Below, piece by piece: positions 26,104 to 34,821 of a DNA stretch of 64,000 nucleotides (position 1 is the stretch's first letter; each line of letters begins with the position of its first letter). The translations under genes and the position numbers were made by a program. A model generated the notes under the pieces. It was given only the letters and a program-made list of their open reading frames with translations, made no database searches and was not told the origin of the DNA. The DNA is from Chloroflexi bacterium UBA6077 (GTDB lineage Bacteria; Chloroflexota; UBA6077): positions 1-64,000 of the forward strand of contig DIXP01000021.1 in the NCBI GenBank assembly GCA_002436065.1, given 5' to 3'.

Positions 26104-26568
26104 ATGCGGATCACCAGGCGCGCGGACTACGCCGTGCGGACGATGCTGGAGGTGGCCGGCAAGGGCGTCGGAGCCGTCGCCCTCACCGGCGAGGTGGCAG
26201 CCCGGCAAGGCATTCCGGCGCCCTTCCTGGCGAAGATAGTGCTTGCCCTCACCAGGGCTGGGCTATTGAAGTCCTACCGGGGAGCGGGCGGTGGGATCGT
26301 TCTGGCGAGACCAGCCGAGCAGATCAGTATGCTCGACATCGTGGAGGCGGTGGATGGACCCATCGCGATGAATCGCTGTGTCCTGTGGCCGGAAGAGTGC
26401 GAGCGGTCCGGTAGCTGTCCTGCTCACCCCGTTTGGGTCGGCGCCAGGCTTCTCTTGACGGAGTACCTGAGCGGGATAACCCTTGCTGGCTTGGTCGAGG
26501 GTAAGCACGCGGGGGAGGGCGAGTCCTCGCTCCGCGTCTCGCCGTCGAATCTCCTTGACAGGGGTTAA
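26104..26568 (+). CDS. Rrf2 family transcriptional regulator
   Basis: 154 residues. N-terminal winged helix (MRITRRADYAVRTMLEVA, GIPAPFLAKIVLALTRAGLLKSYRGAGGGI) and a Cys motif in NRCVLWPEECERSGSC (C-x7-C-x5-C), the place of the iron-sulfur ligands in IscR, NsrR and RsrR. It should therefore sense iron-sulfur status or a redox/nitrosative signal. Its target is not evident: it lies between apgM and rny, and the rny promoter overlaps its last codons. The C-terminal extension after the Cys motif is longer than in the iscR product. Confidence 0.9.
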   Translation: MRITRRADYAVRTMLEVAGKGVGAVALTGEVAARQGIPAPFLAKIVLALTRAGLLKSYRGAGGGIVLARPAEQISMLDIVEAVDGPIAMNRCVLWPEECERSGSCPAHPVWVGARLLLTEYLSGITLAGLVEGKHAGEGESSLRVSPSNLLDRG

Positions 26569-26583
26569 GAAAGTGGATATTAT
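26555..26583 (+). promoter_or_regulatory. sigma70 promoter of rny
   Basis: TTGACA at 26555-26560, a 17-base spacer and TATTAT at 26578-26583. The -35 box lies inside the end of the upstream Rrf2 gene (stop 26566-26568), so rny has its own transcript with a leader of about 65 bases. Confidence 0.75.
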
Positions 26584-26653
26584 CATATAGTGGTCATCTG
26601 TCTCCTGGCGCGACAATCCTCGTTGTATTTCAGGAAAGAGAGGTTCAGCGCTA

Positions 26654-28189
26654 TTGGACAGTGCAATTCTGATACTGCTAAGTAGCCTGCTGGCGCTTGT
26701 AATAGGCGTTGGTTTTGGCTACTTCGTCCGGCAGTACTTGGTGGCGGCGGATCTGAAGCTTCGCGAGACCAACGCAGAGAAGCTGATGGCTGAGGCCAGC
26801 GCCAAGAAGAACGAGTTGCTTCTCGAAGCCAAGGACGAGGCTCTCAAGATCCGACAGGCAGCCGAGTTGGAGCATCGCGAGCGCCGCACCGAGGTGCAGC
26901 GGATGGAGCGACGCATCCAGCAGAAGGACGAGAACCTGGATCGTCGGCTTGAGAGCGCGGAGAGGCGAGAGAAGGCTCTGACCACCAAAGAGAAGGAGTT
27001 GGAGGGGCTACGTTCCGAGATCGAAGGGCTTAAGGTCCAGCAGTTCAAGGAGTTGGAGCGCGTCTCCGGGTTGACGAGAGAGGTGGCAAAGGCCGAGATC
27101 CTCAAGGCCGTCGAGGATGAGGTGAGAGTCGATGCCGCCAAGCGAGCCCGCGAGATCGAGGCGCAGTTCCGGGAGGAGGCTGAGCGGAAGGCCAGGGGGA
27201 TCGTTACCACGGCCGTCCAGCGATGCGCCACCGATCTGGTTGCCGAGACCACGGTGTCCGTGGTGCCGCTTCCCAACGACGAGATGAAGGGTCGCATCAT
27301 AGGCAGAGAGGGCCGGAACATCCGAGCCCTGGAGAGTGCCACTGGTGTGGACCTGATCATCGACGACACGCCGGATGCGGTGACCCTGTCGGGGTTCGAT
27401 CCGGTCCGTCGAGAGATTGCACGGCTGGCCCTCACGAAGCTGATCACAGATGGTCGCATCCATCCAGCGCGGATCGAGGAGATCGTTCACAAGACCAAGC
27501 TGGAAGTGGAAGCGGCGATCCGGGATGCCGGTGAGGAGGCTGCTCTGGAAGCCGGGGTGCATGGGCTCCATCCAGAGACGGTCAAGCTGCTGGGTCGCAT
27601 GAACTACCGCACCAGCTACGGACAGAACATCCGTCTGCACTCGGTGGAGGTGTCTCATCTGGCCCAGATCATTGCCTCGGAGATCGGCGCGGACGTGAAC
27701 GTAGCTCGCAGGGCTGGGCTGCTCCATGACTTGGGGAAGGCAGTGGACCACGAGTTCGAGGGTCCACACGCCATTATCGGCGCGGAGCTGGCCAAGAGGT
27801 ATGGCGAGTCGCCGAAGGTAGTTCACGCTATCGTTGCTCACCATGCCGATGAAACCGAGCCCCAAACCCTGGAGGCTGTCATCGTTCAGACAGCCGATGC
27901 CATCTCGGGTGCAAGACCCGGGGCAAGGCGTGAGACCCTGGAGCACTATATCAAGCGCCTAGAGGCCCTGGAGAACGTGGCCAATTCCTTCGAAGGGGTG
28001 GAGAAATCGTTCGCTATACAGGCTGGGCGAGAAGTTCGCATCATCGTGAAGCCCGAAGATATCGACGATCTTGGTGCCGTGAGGTTGGCTCGCGACGTGG
28101 TCAAGAGGATCGAGGAGACGTTACAGTACCCCGGCCAGGTCAAGGTGACCGTGGTGCGTGAAACCAGGGCGGTTGACTACGCTAAGTAG
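26654..28189 (+). CDS. rny: ribonuclease Y
   Basis: 511 residues, the usual length. In order: an N-terminal membrane anchor (ILILLSSLLALVIGVGFGYF), a long charged coiled coil (about 35-195), a KH domain with GRIIGREGRNIRALE, and an HD domain with the metal-binding HDLGKA and AHHADE blocks. It is a membrane-bound endoribonuclease that starts mRNA decay. The TTG start at 26654 agrees with the family N terminus and follows GAAAGAGAGG. A hairpin lies just after the stop. Confidence 0.96.
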   Translation: MDSAILILLSSLLALVIGVGFGYFVRQYLVAADLKLRETNAEKLMAEASAKKNELLLEAKDEALKIRQAAELEHRERRTEVQRMERRIQQKDENLDRRLESAERREKALTTKEKELEGLRSEIEGLKVQQFKELERVSGLTREVAKAEILKAVEDEVRVDAAKRAREIEAQFREEAERKARGIVTTAVQRCATDLVAETTVSVVPLPNDEMKGRIIGREGRNIRALESATGVDLIIDDTPDAVTLSGFDPVRREIARLALTKLITDGRIHPARIEEIVHKTKLEVEAAIRDAGEEAALEAGVHGLHPETVKLLGRMNYRTSYGQNIRLHSVEVSHLAQIIASEIGADVNVARRAGLLHDLGKAVDHEFEGPHAIIGAELAKRYGESPKVVHAIVAHHADETEPQTLEAVIVQTADAISGARPGARRETLEHYIKRLEALENVANSFEGVEKSFAIQAGREVRIIVKPEDIDDLGAVRLARDVVKRIEETLQYPGQVKVTVVRETRAVDYAK

Positions 28190-28201
28190 ATCCAAGAAAA
28201 T

Positions 28202-28234
28202 GAAGGGGCCGGAGACGAAAGCCTCCGGCCCTTC
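28202..28234 (+). terminator. hairpin after rny
   Basis: Stem 28202-28214 with 28223-28234, one bulged G, GC-rich, then TCGATTC. It is positioned 13 bases after the rny stop. There is no long T-run. Confidence 0.55.
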
Positions 28235-28323
28235 TCGATTCACGGGTACGGTGGTTGCATTGGAGCAGTCCCAAACGATTCCCCTCTCCCGTGGGGAGAG
28301 GGAGTAAGAGGCTGGTGTAGCAG

Positions 28324-29193
28324 GTGCTGGAGCGGCGTTCTAGGGTAGACCTCCATCTTCATACGACTGCATCAGACGGTGCCTTGACGCCAACCGAGTT
28401 GGTCAGGGAGGCCAAGGCATGTGGCCTGGAGTGCATTGCCATCACCGACCACGACTCCACCAACGGCATCGACGAGGCATTGGAGGAGGGGCAGAAGCTT
28501 GGGGTTGGCGTGATACCGGGCATCGAAATGAGTACCGACATCCCAAGGGCCGAGATCCACGTCCTGGGGTACTACCTGGACCACAAGGATGAGGAGTTCC
28601 AGAAGGTGCTCCAGCAACTCCGCGAGGGTCGCCGCGACCGGGCAGAGAAGATGGTGGCCAAGCTGGCGGAGATGGGGTTGCCCCTGGAATGGGAGAGGGT
28701 GCTGGAGGTGGCTGGCAAGGGGTCGGTTGGTAGACCTCACATCGCCCAGGTGATGGTGGAGATGGGATACGTGGCCTCCAATGTAGAGGCGTTCACGGAC
28801 TACATCGGGCGCAACGCTCCGGCCTACCAGGAGCGGTACAAGCTGACGCCTGCCGAGGCGGTTGGCTTCATTCGGAAGACCAAGGGGCTGCCGGTCCTAG
28901 CCCATCCGGCCGAGGTGGTGAACCTCCATCTGGTGCTGCCAGAGATGATTTCTGCTGGACTGGTGGGGATGGAAGCCTACTACGGAGACTACAGCCCGGA
29001 GGCCGTGGAGGGACTGCTGGCCCTGGCCGACGAGCATGGCCTGATCCCTACCGGCGGTACCGACTTCCACCGCGCGGAGTCCGAGGGCCATGGCCCACGG
29101 CACCCTGGCGAGACCTGGGTACCGTGGGAATCGGTCAGGCGGCTGAAGGCGTTGGCCACCAGGCTGGGCCGGATCGTGCCAGGCTCTTGCTAG
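28324..29193 (+). CDS. PHP-domain phosphoesterase (RNase AM / nucleoside bisphosphatase-like)
   Basis: 289 residues. The four PHP metal motifs are present: DLHLHTTASDG, ITDHDS, GIEMS and HPAE, with a last metal-binding GTDFH near the C terminus. Members such as YciV/RnaAM remove 5' nucleotides or hydrolyse 3',5'-nucleoside bisphosphates. The exact substrate cannot be fixed here. The GTG start at 28324 follows a CTC/GAG-rich repeat (about 28275-28305) and has no strong ribosome binding site. Its position after rny may place it in RNA metabolism, which is an inference only. Confidence 0.85.
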   Translation: MLERRSRVDLHLHTTASDGALTPTELVREAKACGLECIAITDHDSTNGIDEALEEGQKLGVGVIPGIEMSTDIPRAEIHVLGYYLDHKDEEFQKVLQQLREGRRDRAEKMVAKLAEMGLPLEWERVLEVAGKGSVGRPHIAQVMVEMGYVASNVEAFTDYIGRNAPAYQERYKLTPAEAVGFIRKTKGLPVLAHPAEVVNLHLVLPEMISAGLVGMEAYYGDYSPEAVEGLLALADEHGLIPTGGTDFHRAESEGHGPRHPGETWVPWESVRRLKALATRLGRIVPGSC

Positions 29194-29251
29194 CACCCGG
29201 GCGGGTCCCCCACCGTGGCCTTCCAGTTTGATTTGGAGGAGGCGCTACTAG

Positions 29252-30553
29252 CTAGAGCTTCTTCCAACCATAGGACTGGTCGTGGATGACGTGCTTCTCG
29301 TGGCCGGGCCGCTTGTCCACGTACACCCTGCCTTCCTTCATGACCATTTTGATGTTGTCCCTCTCCTGCAGGACCTTGATATCGGCGAGAGGGTCGGCAT
29401 CGATGGCGATGATGTCGGCCAGCTTGCCTGCCTCCAGGGTGCCCAGATCCTTGCCCATCCAGAGCGCCTCGGCGGCGTTCTTGGTGGCCGTCTGGATCGC
29501 CTCCATTGGGGTCATGCCGTAGTCGACGTAAACCTCGAGCTCGATAGCCTGGGAGCCCATCTCGGGGTCGAGCTGGGTGTCGGTGCCCATTGCGATCTTG
29601 ATGCCAGCCTGGTGCAGCCGCTGGAAGGTCTCCTTGGTGTAGGGCTGGAGGCTCTTCATCTTGGCAAGAGTGAACTCGGAGGTGCCGCTGCGCCGACGGA
29701 TTTCGATGGCTCGATCCGTTCGGTGAGCCAGGGTCGGGATGACGGGTTTGTTCTCCGCCTTGAGCATGGCGATCGCCTCATCGTCGGTGAACACGGCGTG
29801 CTCCACAGTGTCCACTCCCGCGCGGACGGCCATCTTCTGGGCCGCGGGGGTGAAGCAGTGGCAGGAGACCGGCTTATCGAAATAGTGTGCCTCCTCCACG
29901 ATGGCGTTCAGCTCCTCCGGGCTCATGTTCCGGATGTCAGGGGCCTCCTTGTCGGTGCCGCCGCCGCCGGAGGCGCAGGTCTTGATCACGTCCACGTGCA
30001 TCCGGCAGTTCTCACGCACCTTCTTGCGCAGCTCCCAAGGGCCATCGCCGTAGTCGCTGGCTCGCCTGGGCGCGTTGCTGGCGAGGATGAGGTCCAGATG
30101 ACCTCCTGTGATGGTGGCCCAACCGCCTACCTTCAGCCTGGGACCGGGAACGAAACCGTGATCGATGGCGTCGCGGACCGCTATTGTCTCGGGCGTAAGG
30201 ACACCTGCGTAGCTGATCCAGCCGAGGGTGCGGAGGGTTGTCAGCCCCATCTCCATGCAGAGTTGGGCGTTCAGCAGCGACTGCAACATCTGGAGCTGAG
30301 GGGTGACCTCGAAGGTGGCCACCCGGTAGTTGTTGGTAGTGAGTACGTTGAATGCCTCGATGTGCATGTGGCAGTCGATGAGGCCCGGCATGAGGGTGCA
30401 GCTTCCCATGTCGATGACCTCGGCACCCTGGGGGAGCGGTAGCTGGGATGCGGTGCCCACCTGCTTGATGCGGGATCCCTCGATCAGTACCACGGCATCC
30501 TTGAATACGTTGCCGTTCGCATCTATCAGTCTTGCGCCTTTGATTGCTAGCAT
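29252..30553 (-). CDS. metal-dependent amidohydrolase (imidazolonepropionase/prolidase-like)
   Basis: 434 residues, amidohydrolase superfamily. The beta-sandwich N terminus leads to DCHMH metal ligands, DVIKTCASGGGG (Lys that is carboxylated in related enzymes), a His in SCHCFTPAAQ, VEHAVF and the metal/catalytic Asp in AMGTDTQL. It would hydrolyse a cyclic amide, lactam or peptide-like bond in the cytoplasm. It is the last gene of the minus-strand catabolic cluster with two Tct transport systems, so it probably acts on an imported compound. The ATG at 30553 fits GAGGA better than the ATG at 30559. Confidence 0.85.
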   Translation of the reverse strand: MLAIKGARLIDANGNVFKDAVVLIEGSRIKQVGTASQLPLPQGAEVIDMGSCTLMPGLIDCHMHIEAFNVLTTNNYRVATFEVTPQLQMLQSLLNAQLCMEMGLTTLRTLGWISYAGVLTPETIAVRDAIDHGFVPGPRLKVGGWATITGGHLDLILASNAPRRASDYGDGPWELRKKVRENCRMHVDVIKTCASGGGGTDKEAPDIRNMSPEELNAIVEEAHYFDKPVSCHCFTPAAQKMAVRAGVDTVEHAVFTDDEAIAMLKAENKPVIPTLAHRTDRAIEIRRRSGTSEFTLAKMKSLQPYTKETFQRLHQAGIKIAMGTDTQLDPEMGSQAIELEVYVDYGMTPMEAIQTATKNAAEALWMGKDLGTLEAGKLADIIAIDADPLADIKVLQERDNIKMVMKEGRVYVDKRPGHEKHVIHDQSYGWKKL

Positions 30554-30588
30554 TGGCATTCCTCGCGTGCTGTTGATGGGTTTTGTAT

Positions 30589-31566
30589 CTATGATGCCGG
30601 CGCGTAGTCGTCGGGAGCCAGAGGCTCGCCGCGGCTTATCTTGACCACGTTGGCATAGAAGCGCTTGACCCCCTCGATCTCGCAGTCCTCGGAGCCGCCG
30701 GTGTAGTGGGGGGTAAGCACCACATTGTTCAGTGAGAGGAGGGGATTTTCCGGCGAGGGCGGTTCCTTGGCATACACGTCCGTGGCCGCCCCGCGGATAC
30801 GGCCCTCCCTGATGGCGCGCACCAGTGCATCCTCGTCGACTATGCCACCTCGGCAGGTGTTGACCAGGATCGCCGTGGGCTTCATGAGCGCGAGTTCCCG
30901 AGTCCCGATCATCCCCTTGGTGGCCGGAGTGTTGGGTACCTGCAGGGTGACTACGTCTGAGGTCTTGAGCAGGTCGTCCAGCGGGAGGTAGCGGACATCC
31001 ATGGCGGCTTCCTCTTCGGGCGAGAGGGGGGTGCGCTTGTAGTAGACGACCTTGGCCCCGAAGGCTTGCACGTGGCGGGCAATGGTCTTTCCGATCTTGC
31101 CAAGGCCCACGATGCCCACTTGCCTACCCTTTAGTTCGTAGTTGCCGGGCCTCAGTTCCCACTTAGGCCATTTCCCAGCCACCACCATGTTGTGGGCCTC
31201 GACAAGGCGACGCATGGTGGCGAGGATCAGCATTGTGGTCGCCTCGGCCACAGAGTTCGAGTTGGTGCCGGCGGTCCTGGCCACGATGATCCCGCGCTCC
31301 CTGGCCTTGGCCGTGTCTATGCGGTCGGTGCCCTCGCCGATCTTGTGAATCACCTTGCAGCGCACTGCGGCTTCCACAGCCTTGGTGGGCATGTACTCGG
31401 CGGCGACTACGATGTAGTCTGCGTCGGCTACCGCCGCTATCCTCTTCTCCTCGGTGCTGACGTCGGCGAAGACCAGTTCGAAGCCTTCTGGAAGGTACTC
31501 CAGTAGCGCCTTCCGTGTGACCGGCGACCAGTCTCCCAAGTACACGATCTTCTCATTGTTTGCCAA
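30589..31566 (-). CDS. D-isomer specific 2-hydroxyacid dehydrogenase
   Basis: 326 residues. Rossmann fold with GLGKIGK (NAD binding), then the catalytic Arg in NTCRGG, Glu in KEPPSPENP and His in TPHYTGGSE. It belongs to the SerA/phosphoglycerate dehydrogenase-like group and interconverts a 2-hydroxyacid and 2-oxoacid with NAD(H). The specific acid is unknown. Start is TTG 31566, with GGAGG close upstream; the next in-frame ATG is later. Lies 36 bases before the amidohydrolase and downstream of a long palindrome, so its level relative to tctC may be set there. Confidence 0.9.
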   Translation of the reverse strand: MANNEKIVYLGDWSPVTRKALLEYLPEGFELVFADVSTEEKRIAAVADADYIVVAAEYMPTKAVEAAVRCKVIHKIGEGTDRIDTAKARERGIIVARTAGTNSNSVAEATTMLILATMRRLVEAHNMVVAGKWPKWELRPGNYELKGRQVGIVGLGKIGKTIARHVQAFGAKVVYYKRTPLSPEEEAAMDVRYLPLDDLLKTSDVVTLQVPNTPATKGMIGTRELALMKPTAILVNTCRGGIVDEDALVRAIREGRIRGAATDVYAKEPPSPENPLLSLNNVVLTPHYTGGSEDCEIEGVKRFYANVVKISRGEPLAPDDYAPAS

Positions 31567-31620
31567 GTGAAACCTCCGTGACGGCCCACCCCACATTGAC
31601 GGCCGTCTCTTTCATGAGAG

Positions 31621-31657
31621 TTAGGAGGGGGGTGAAGAACCTTCACCCCCCTCCTAA
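31621..31657 (-). terminator. 17-bp perfect hairpin after tctC copy 1
   Basis: Arms 31621-31637 and 31641-31657 with a three-base loop, starting four bases after the tctC stop. No T-run follows on the minus strand. It probably protects the tctC transcript end or attenuates read-through into the dehydrogenase gene. Confidence 0.6.
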
Positions 31658-31660
31658 CAA

Positions 31661-32773
31661 CTAGTTCTTCAGTAGTCCCATATCGCCTAGGACGTTGGTG
31701 TACATCTTCTGCTGATTGTCCAGGTATTTGCTGAGATCCTCATGCTTCATGAAGGTGTCCATGACCACGCTGTCCTTGAGGTACTTGGCCCAGGCCGGGG
31801 TCTTGGTCACTTTCTCGAAGACGCCTTCCCAGTACGCTACGATCTCGGGGGACATGCCCTTGGTGCCCATTATGCCGCGGAAGGAATCGAACTCCACATC
31901 GATGCCCTGCTCCTTGAGGGTGGGCACATCGGGAAGTTCGGGTGAACGCTTCGCCGAGGAGATCGCCAGCACTCGGACCTTCTTGGCCTCCAACTGGCCT
32001 ACGGCCTCGGAGGGGTTCGTAACGATGAAGTCCACGTTGCCGCCCAACAGTTTGACCATGTTCGCGCCACCGCCGTCTGGAGAGGGGATCACGTTGAACT
32101 CAACGCCCGTGGCCTTCGCCACCAGATGCCCCAGAACGGTGTCCGCAGCGCCCATGACGCCGGACCCCATGCTAACGCTCTTTGGAGCCTTCTTGGCGGC
32201 CGCTATCAGGTCCGCCATGCTCTTCAGGGGCGACTCGTTGCGCACCACGATGACCGAACTCTCGCTCATCATCATGGCGATAGGGGTGAAGTCCTTGTAG
32301 GAAACGTCCATCTTGTTGCGGAGCGGGGTGGTGATCCCGCTGGGCTGGGTGCTTACCAGGAAGTGGGGGTCGTTAGCCTTCGAGGCGATGTATCCCATGG
32401 CCGTGGCACCGCTGCCGCCGGTCTTGTTGATCACGTTGATTGTCTGGGAAACCATCTTCTCTTTATTGATGATGTCCTGGGCGGTTCTGAGCATCAGGTC
32501 GATACCGTCGCCAGGGCTGGTGTGCACTACGAACTCGACAGCCTTTGTCGGGTAGTCGATCTTGGCTGCGGCTTTGGTGGGCGCGGCCGCAGGAGCTGTG
32601 GTAGCCGCAGCAGGCGCCGCGGCTTTGGTGGGCTCGGCCGCGGCGGCCGCTTTGGAGGCCTGCGTGGGTGCTGGGGCAGGCGACGATTGGCAGCCTGACA
32701 GAGTCAGCAGCGATCCCGTGAGCAGGGAAGCTGCGACTAGTGTGGCTAGCCATTTCCCAGTTGTGACGCGCAT
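31661..32773 (-). CDS. tctC: TctC-family solute-binding lipoprotein, copy 1
   Basis: 371 residues. Lipoprotein signal (LLTGSLLTLSGC), an Ala/Pro/Thr-rich linker of about 40 residues, then a TctC (Bug) binding domain: YPTKAVEFVVHTSPGDGIDLM, INVINKTGGSGATAM, FTPIAMMMSES, LLGGNVDFIVTNPSEAV, KRSPELPDVPTLKEQG. The usual PFAPGGGTD ligand loop reads HTSPGDGID. It delivers a carboxylate to TctA/TctB, whose genes precede it in the transcript. Start at 32773 with GGAG nine bases upstream; the frame is open to 32818. Ligand unknown. Confidence 0.93.
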   Translation of the reverse strand: MRVTTGKWLATLVAASLLTGSLLTLSGCQSSPAPAPTQASKAAAAAEPTKAAAPAAATTAPAAAPTKAAAKIDYPTKAVEFVVHTSPGDGIDLMLRTAQDIINKEKMVSQTINVINKTGGSGATAMGYIASKANDPHFLVSTQPSGITTPLRNKMDVSYKDFTPIAMMMSESSVIVVRNESPLKSMADLIAAAKKAPKSVSMGSGVMGAADTVLGHLVAKATGVEFNVIPSPDGGGANMVKLLGGNVDFIVTNPSEAVGQLEAKKVRVLAISSAKRSPELPDVPTLKEQGIDVEFDSFRGIMGTKGMSPEIVAYWEGVFEKVTKTPAWAKYLKDSVVMDTFMKHEDLSKYLDNQQKMYTNVLGDMGLLKN

Positions 32774-32845
32774 TGTCTCGATCTCCTTTTCGATAGTGGC
32801 AGTGGAAGAGGCTTCCACTCTATAGAGTGACCGACTAAGGGCCGG

Positions 32846-34348
32846 TCAACTCATCTTGGGGGTCCGACGCTGCCGTGTTCTTTTTAGAAGTGGCCAGAGT
32901 CCGACCGCGAAGATGCACAGCATCAGCAACAGCGATATTGGCCGCGTAAAGAAGATGGCCGGACTGCCATGGGACATGGACAGGGACTGGCTGAGGGCCG
33001 TCTCTACCATCGGGCCGAGCACCAGGCCGAGTACAGTGGGAGGTGCCGGGATATCCAGCTTCTTCATGACGTAGCCTATGATCCCAAAGAGGAACAGCAG
33101 CGCGACAGGGAACATGGTCGAGGTAAGGCTATAGGCTCCAACAACGCAGATGATGAGAATAGACGGGTAGAGCACTGCGTAGGGAACCTTGAGTATCCCA
33201 TTGAAGAAGGGAACCATTGGTAGCGACACTGCGATGATCAGCAGGTTTCCGATGTACATGCTGGCGATGACACCCCAGACGATGTCGGGGTGCTGCTCGA
33301 AGAGCAGCGGACCGGGGCGTAGGCCGTACATGATCAGAGCGCCCAACAGAATGGCCGTGGCACCGGAGCCCGGGATGCCCAGGGTCAGCAACGGTACCAT
33401 CGATCCGCCTGTAGCCGCGTTGTTGGCGCTCTCCACAGCGGCGATTCCCTCGATCGCTCCCTGGCCGAACCTCTCCGGATGCTTCGTGCGCCCTCTCACC
33501 ATGGCATAGCTGAGGAAGGATGCGATGGTGGGGCCGGCTCCCGGTAGGACGCCTATGATGAAGCCCACTATCGTCCCCATTGTGAACCCCTCGCCGCTTT
33601 GCCGGTAGTCCTCGCGCGACGGCCAGAGGTTCTTGATCTTCCCTACGACAGAACCTAGCTCCATCTTCTGCTCGACGTTCTGGAACACCTCGCCGAGTGC
33701 AAAGAGACCCATTGCCACGACGATGAATGGGACGCCGTCTGTCAGTTCGACGTTGCCAAAGGTGAGCCGAAATGCGCCGCTGACCGGTTCCGTGCCGATA
33801 GTGCCCACTGCCAGGCCGAAGACGGCCGAAGCGAGGCATTTGACAATTGAGGCAGACCCACCGATGAAGGCCACGGAGGTGAGGCCCAGGGTCATCAGTG
33901 CGAAGTACTCCGGAGGACCGAAGTTGACTGCCAGGGCAGCGAGGGCAGGAGCTAGGATCGTAAGGCCTATTACACTGATGGTGCCTCCGATGAATGAGGC
34001 GATCAGAGACATCCTGAGAGCCACGGATGCCTTGCCTTTGAGGGTCAGTTGGTACCCCTCGACAGCGGTCATGACCGCCGACTGCTCGCCGGGGAGGTTC
34101 ATCAGGACGGCTGTGATAGAGCCGCCGAACATGGCCCCGTAGTAGATCGCCGTCAACATGATCAAGGCGGTGGTGGGCTCTGCTCCGAATGTCACTGGGA
34201 GCAGAACTGCGATGGCGGCGGAGGGACCAAGGCCTGGTAGCGCCCCAACCAACAGCCCCAACACGCACCCGACGGTGGCCATGAGGAGGTTGATTGGGGA
34301 CACCGCCACACTGAATCCCAGCAGCAGGTTATTGAATGTCTCCAGCAT
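32846..34348 (-). CDS. tctA: TctA-family large permease subunit, copy 1
   Basis: 500 residues, about twelve membrane helices. Family hallmarks: GALPGLGPSAAIAVLLP near the N terminus, YYGAMFGGSITAVLMNLPGE, GVLPGAGPTIASFLSYAM and GIPGSGATAILLGAL. It is the main membrane subunit of a tripartite tricarboxylate transporter, secondary and cation-driven in studied cases. It lies between tctB and tctC copy 1. GGAGAC precedes the ATG. A second full set lies at 37.2-40.4 kb with clearly different sequence, so these are not a recent duplication. Confidence 0.95.
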   Translation of the reverse strand: MLETFNNLLLGFSVAVSPINLLMATVGCVLGLLVGALPGLGPSAAIAVLLPVTFGAEPTTALIMLTAIYYGAMFGGSITAVLMNLPGEQSAVMTAVEGYQLTLKGKASVALRMSLIASFIGGTISVIGLTILAPALAALAVNFGPPEYFALMTLGLTSVAFIGGSASIVKCLASAVFGLAVGTIGTEPVSGAFRLTFGNVELTDGVPFIVVAMGLFALGEVFQNVEQKMELGSVVGKIKNLWPSREDYRQSGEGFTMGTIVGFIIGVLPGAGPTIASFLSYAMVRGRTKHPERFGQGAIEGIAAVESANNAATGGSMVPLLTLGIPGSGATAILLGALIMYGLRPGPLLFEQHPDIVWGVIASMYIGNLLIIAVSLPMVPFFNGILKVPYAVLYPSILIICVVGAYSLTSTMFPVALLFLFGIIGYVMKKLDIPAPPTVLGLVLGPMVETALSQSLSMSHGSPAIFFTRPISLLLMLCIFAVGLWPLLKRTRQRRTPKMS

Positions 34349-34363
34349 TTGGTCGTCTCCTGC

Positions 34364-34810
34364 CTATGGCATTAGAGGCCCGCCGGGTAGGGCCACATTC
34401 AAGAAGGTCACGAACAGCAGATGAAGGCCGACGGGAACGGCCACAGCGGTGATAGCACTGCTAACGAAGCTGCGCCTCTCGTACAGCCAGAGAACAGCCA
34501 TCAGGAAGAGAGCGGTTGACAGGATTAGCCCCAGCCTGTCGAAGAGCAGCAGATAGCCGAGGAAGACGACCACGATGATTGGAACCCTGCAAGCGGCGCG
34601 TGAGGACTCAAAGAGCTGTTTGTTCTCCCCCTTGCTGGCCTGGAGGAACCAGAGCGCCCCCAGGATGATCCATGCCAGGGCCAGCCAGGTGGGCCAGAAG
34701 CCGGGGCCGGGTCCGAACTCCGACATCAGCTTGTACTGTTGGCTGTCGTAGAGTAGCCCGAGGCCCAAGGCCACGATCACTAGCGCCACAATCCGGTTTG
34801 CGCGCACCAT
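34364..34810 (-). CDS. tctB: TctB-family small permease subunit, copy 1
   Basis: 148 residues, four membrane helices, with the family-typical GPGPGFWPTWLAL after the first helix. Small membrane subunit that works with TctA. AGGAGGG lies upstream of the ATG and overlaps the end of the preceding acyl-transferase gene, so the genes are tightly packed in one transcript. Confidence 0.88.
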   Translation of the reverse strand: MVRANRIVALVIVALGLGLLYDSQQYKLMSEFGPGPGFWPTWLALAWIILGALWFLQASKGENKQLFESSRAACRVPIIVVVFLGYLLLFDRLGLILSTALFLMAVLWLYERRSFVSSAITAVAVPVGLHLLFVTFLNVALPGGPLMP

Positions 34811-34821
34811 CAGCTACCCTC

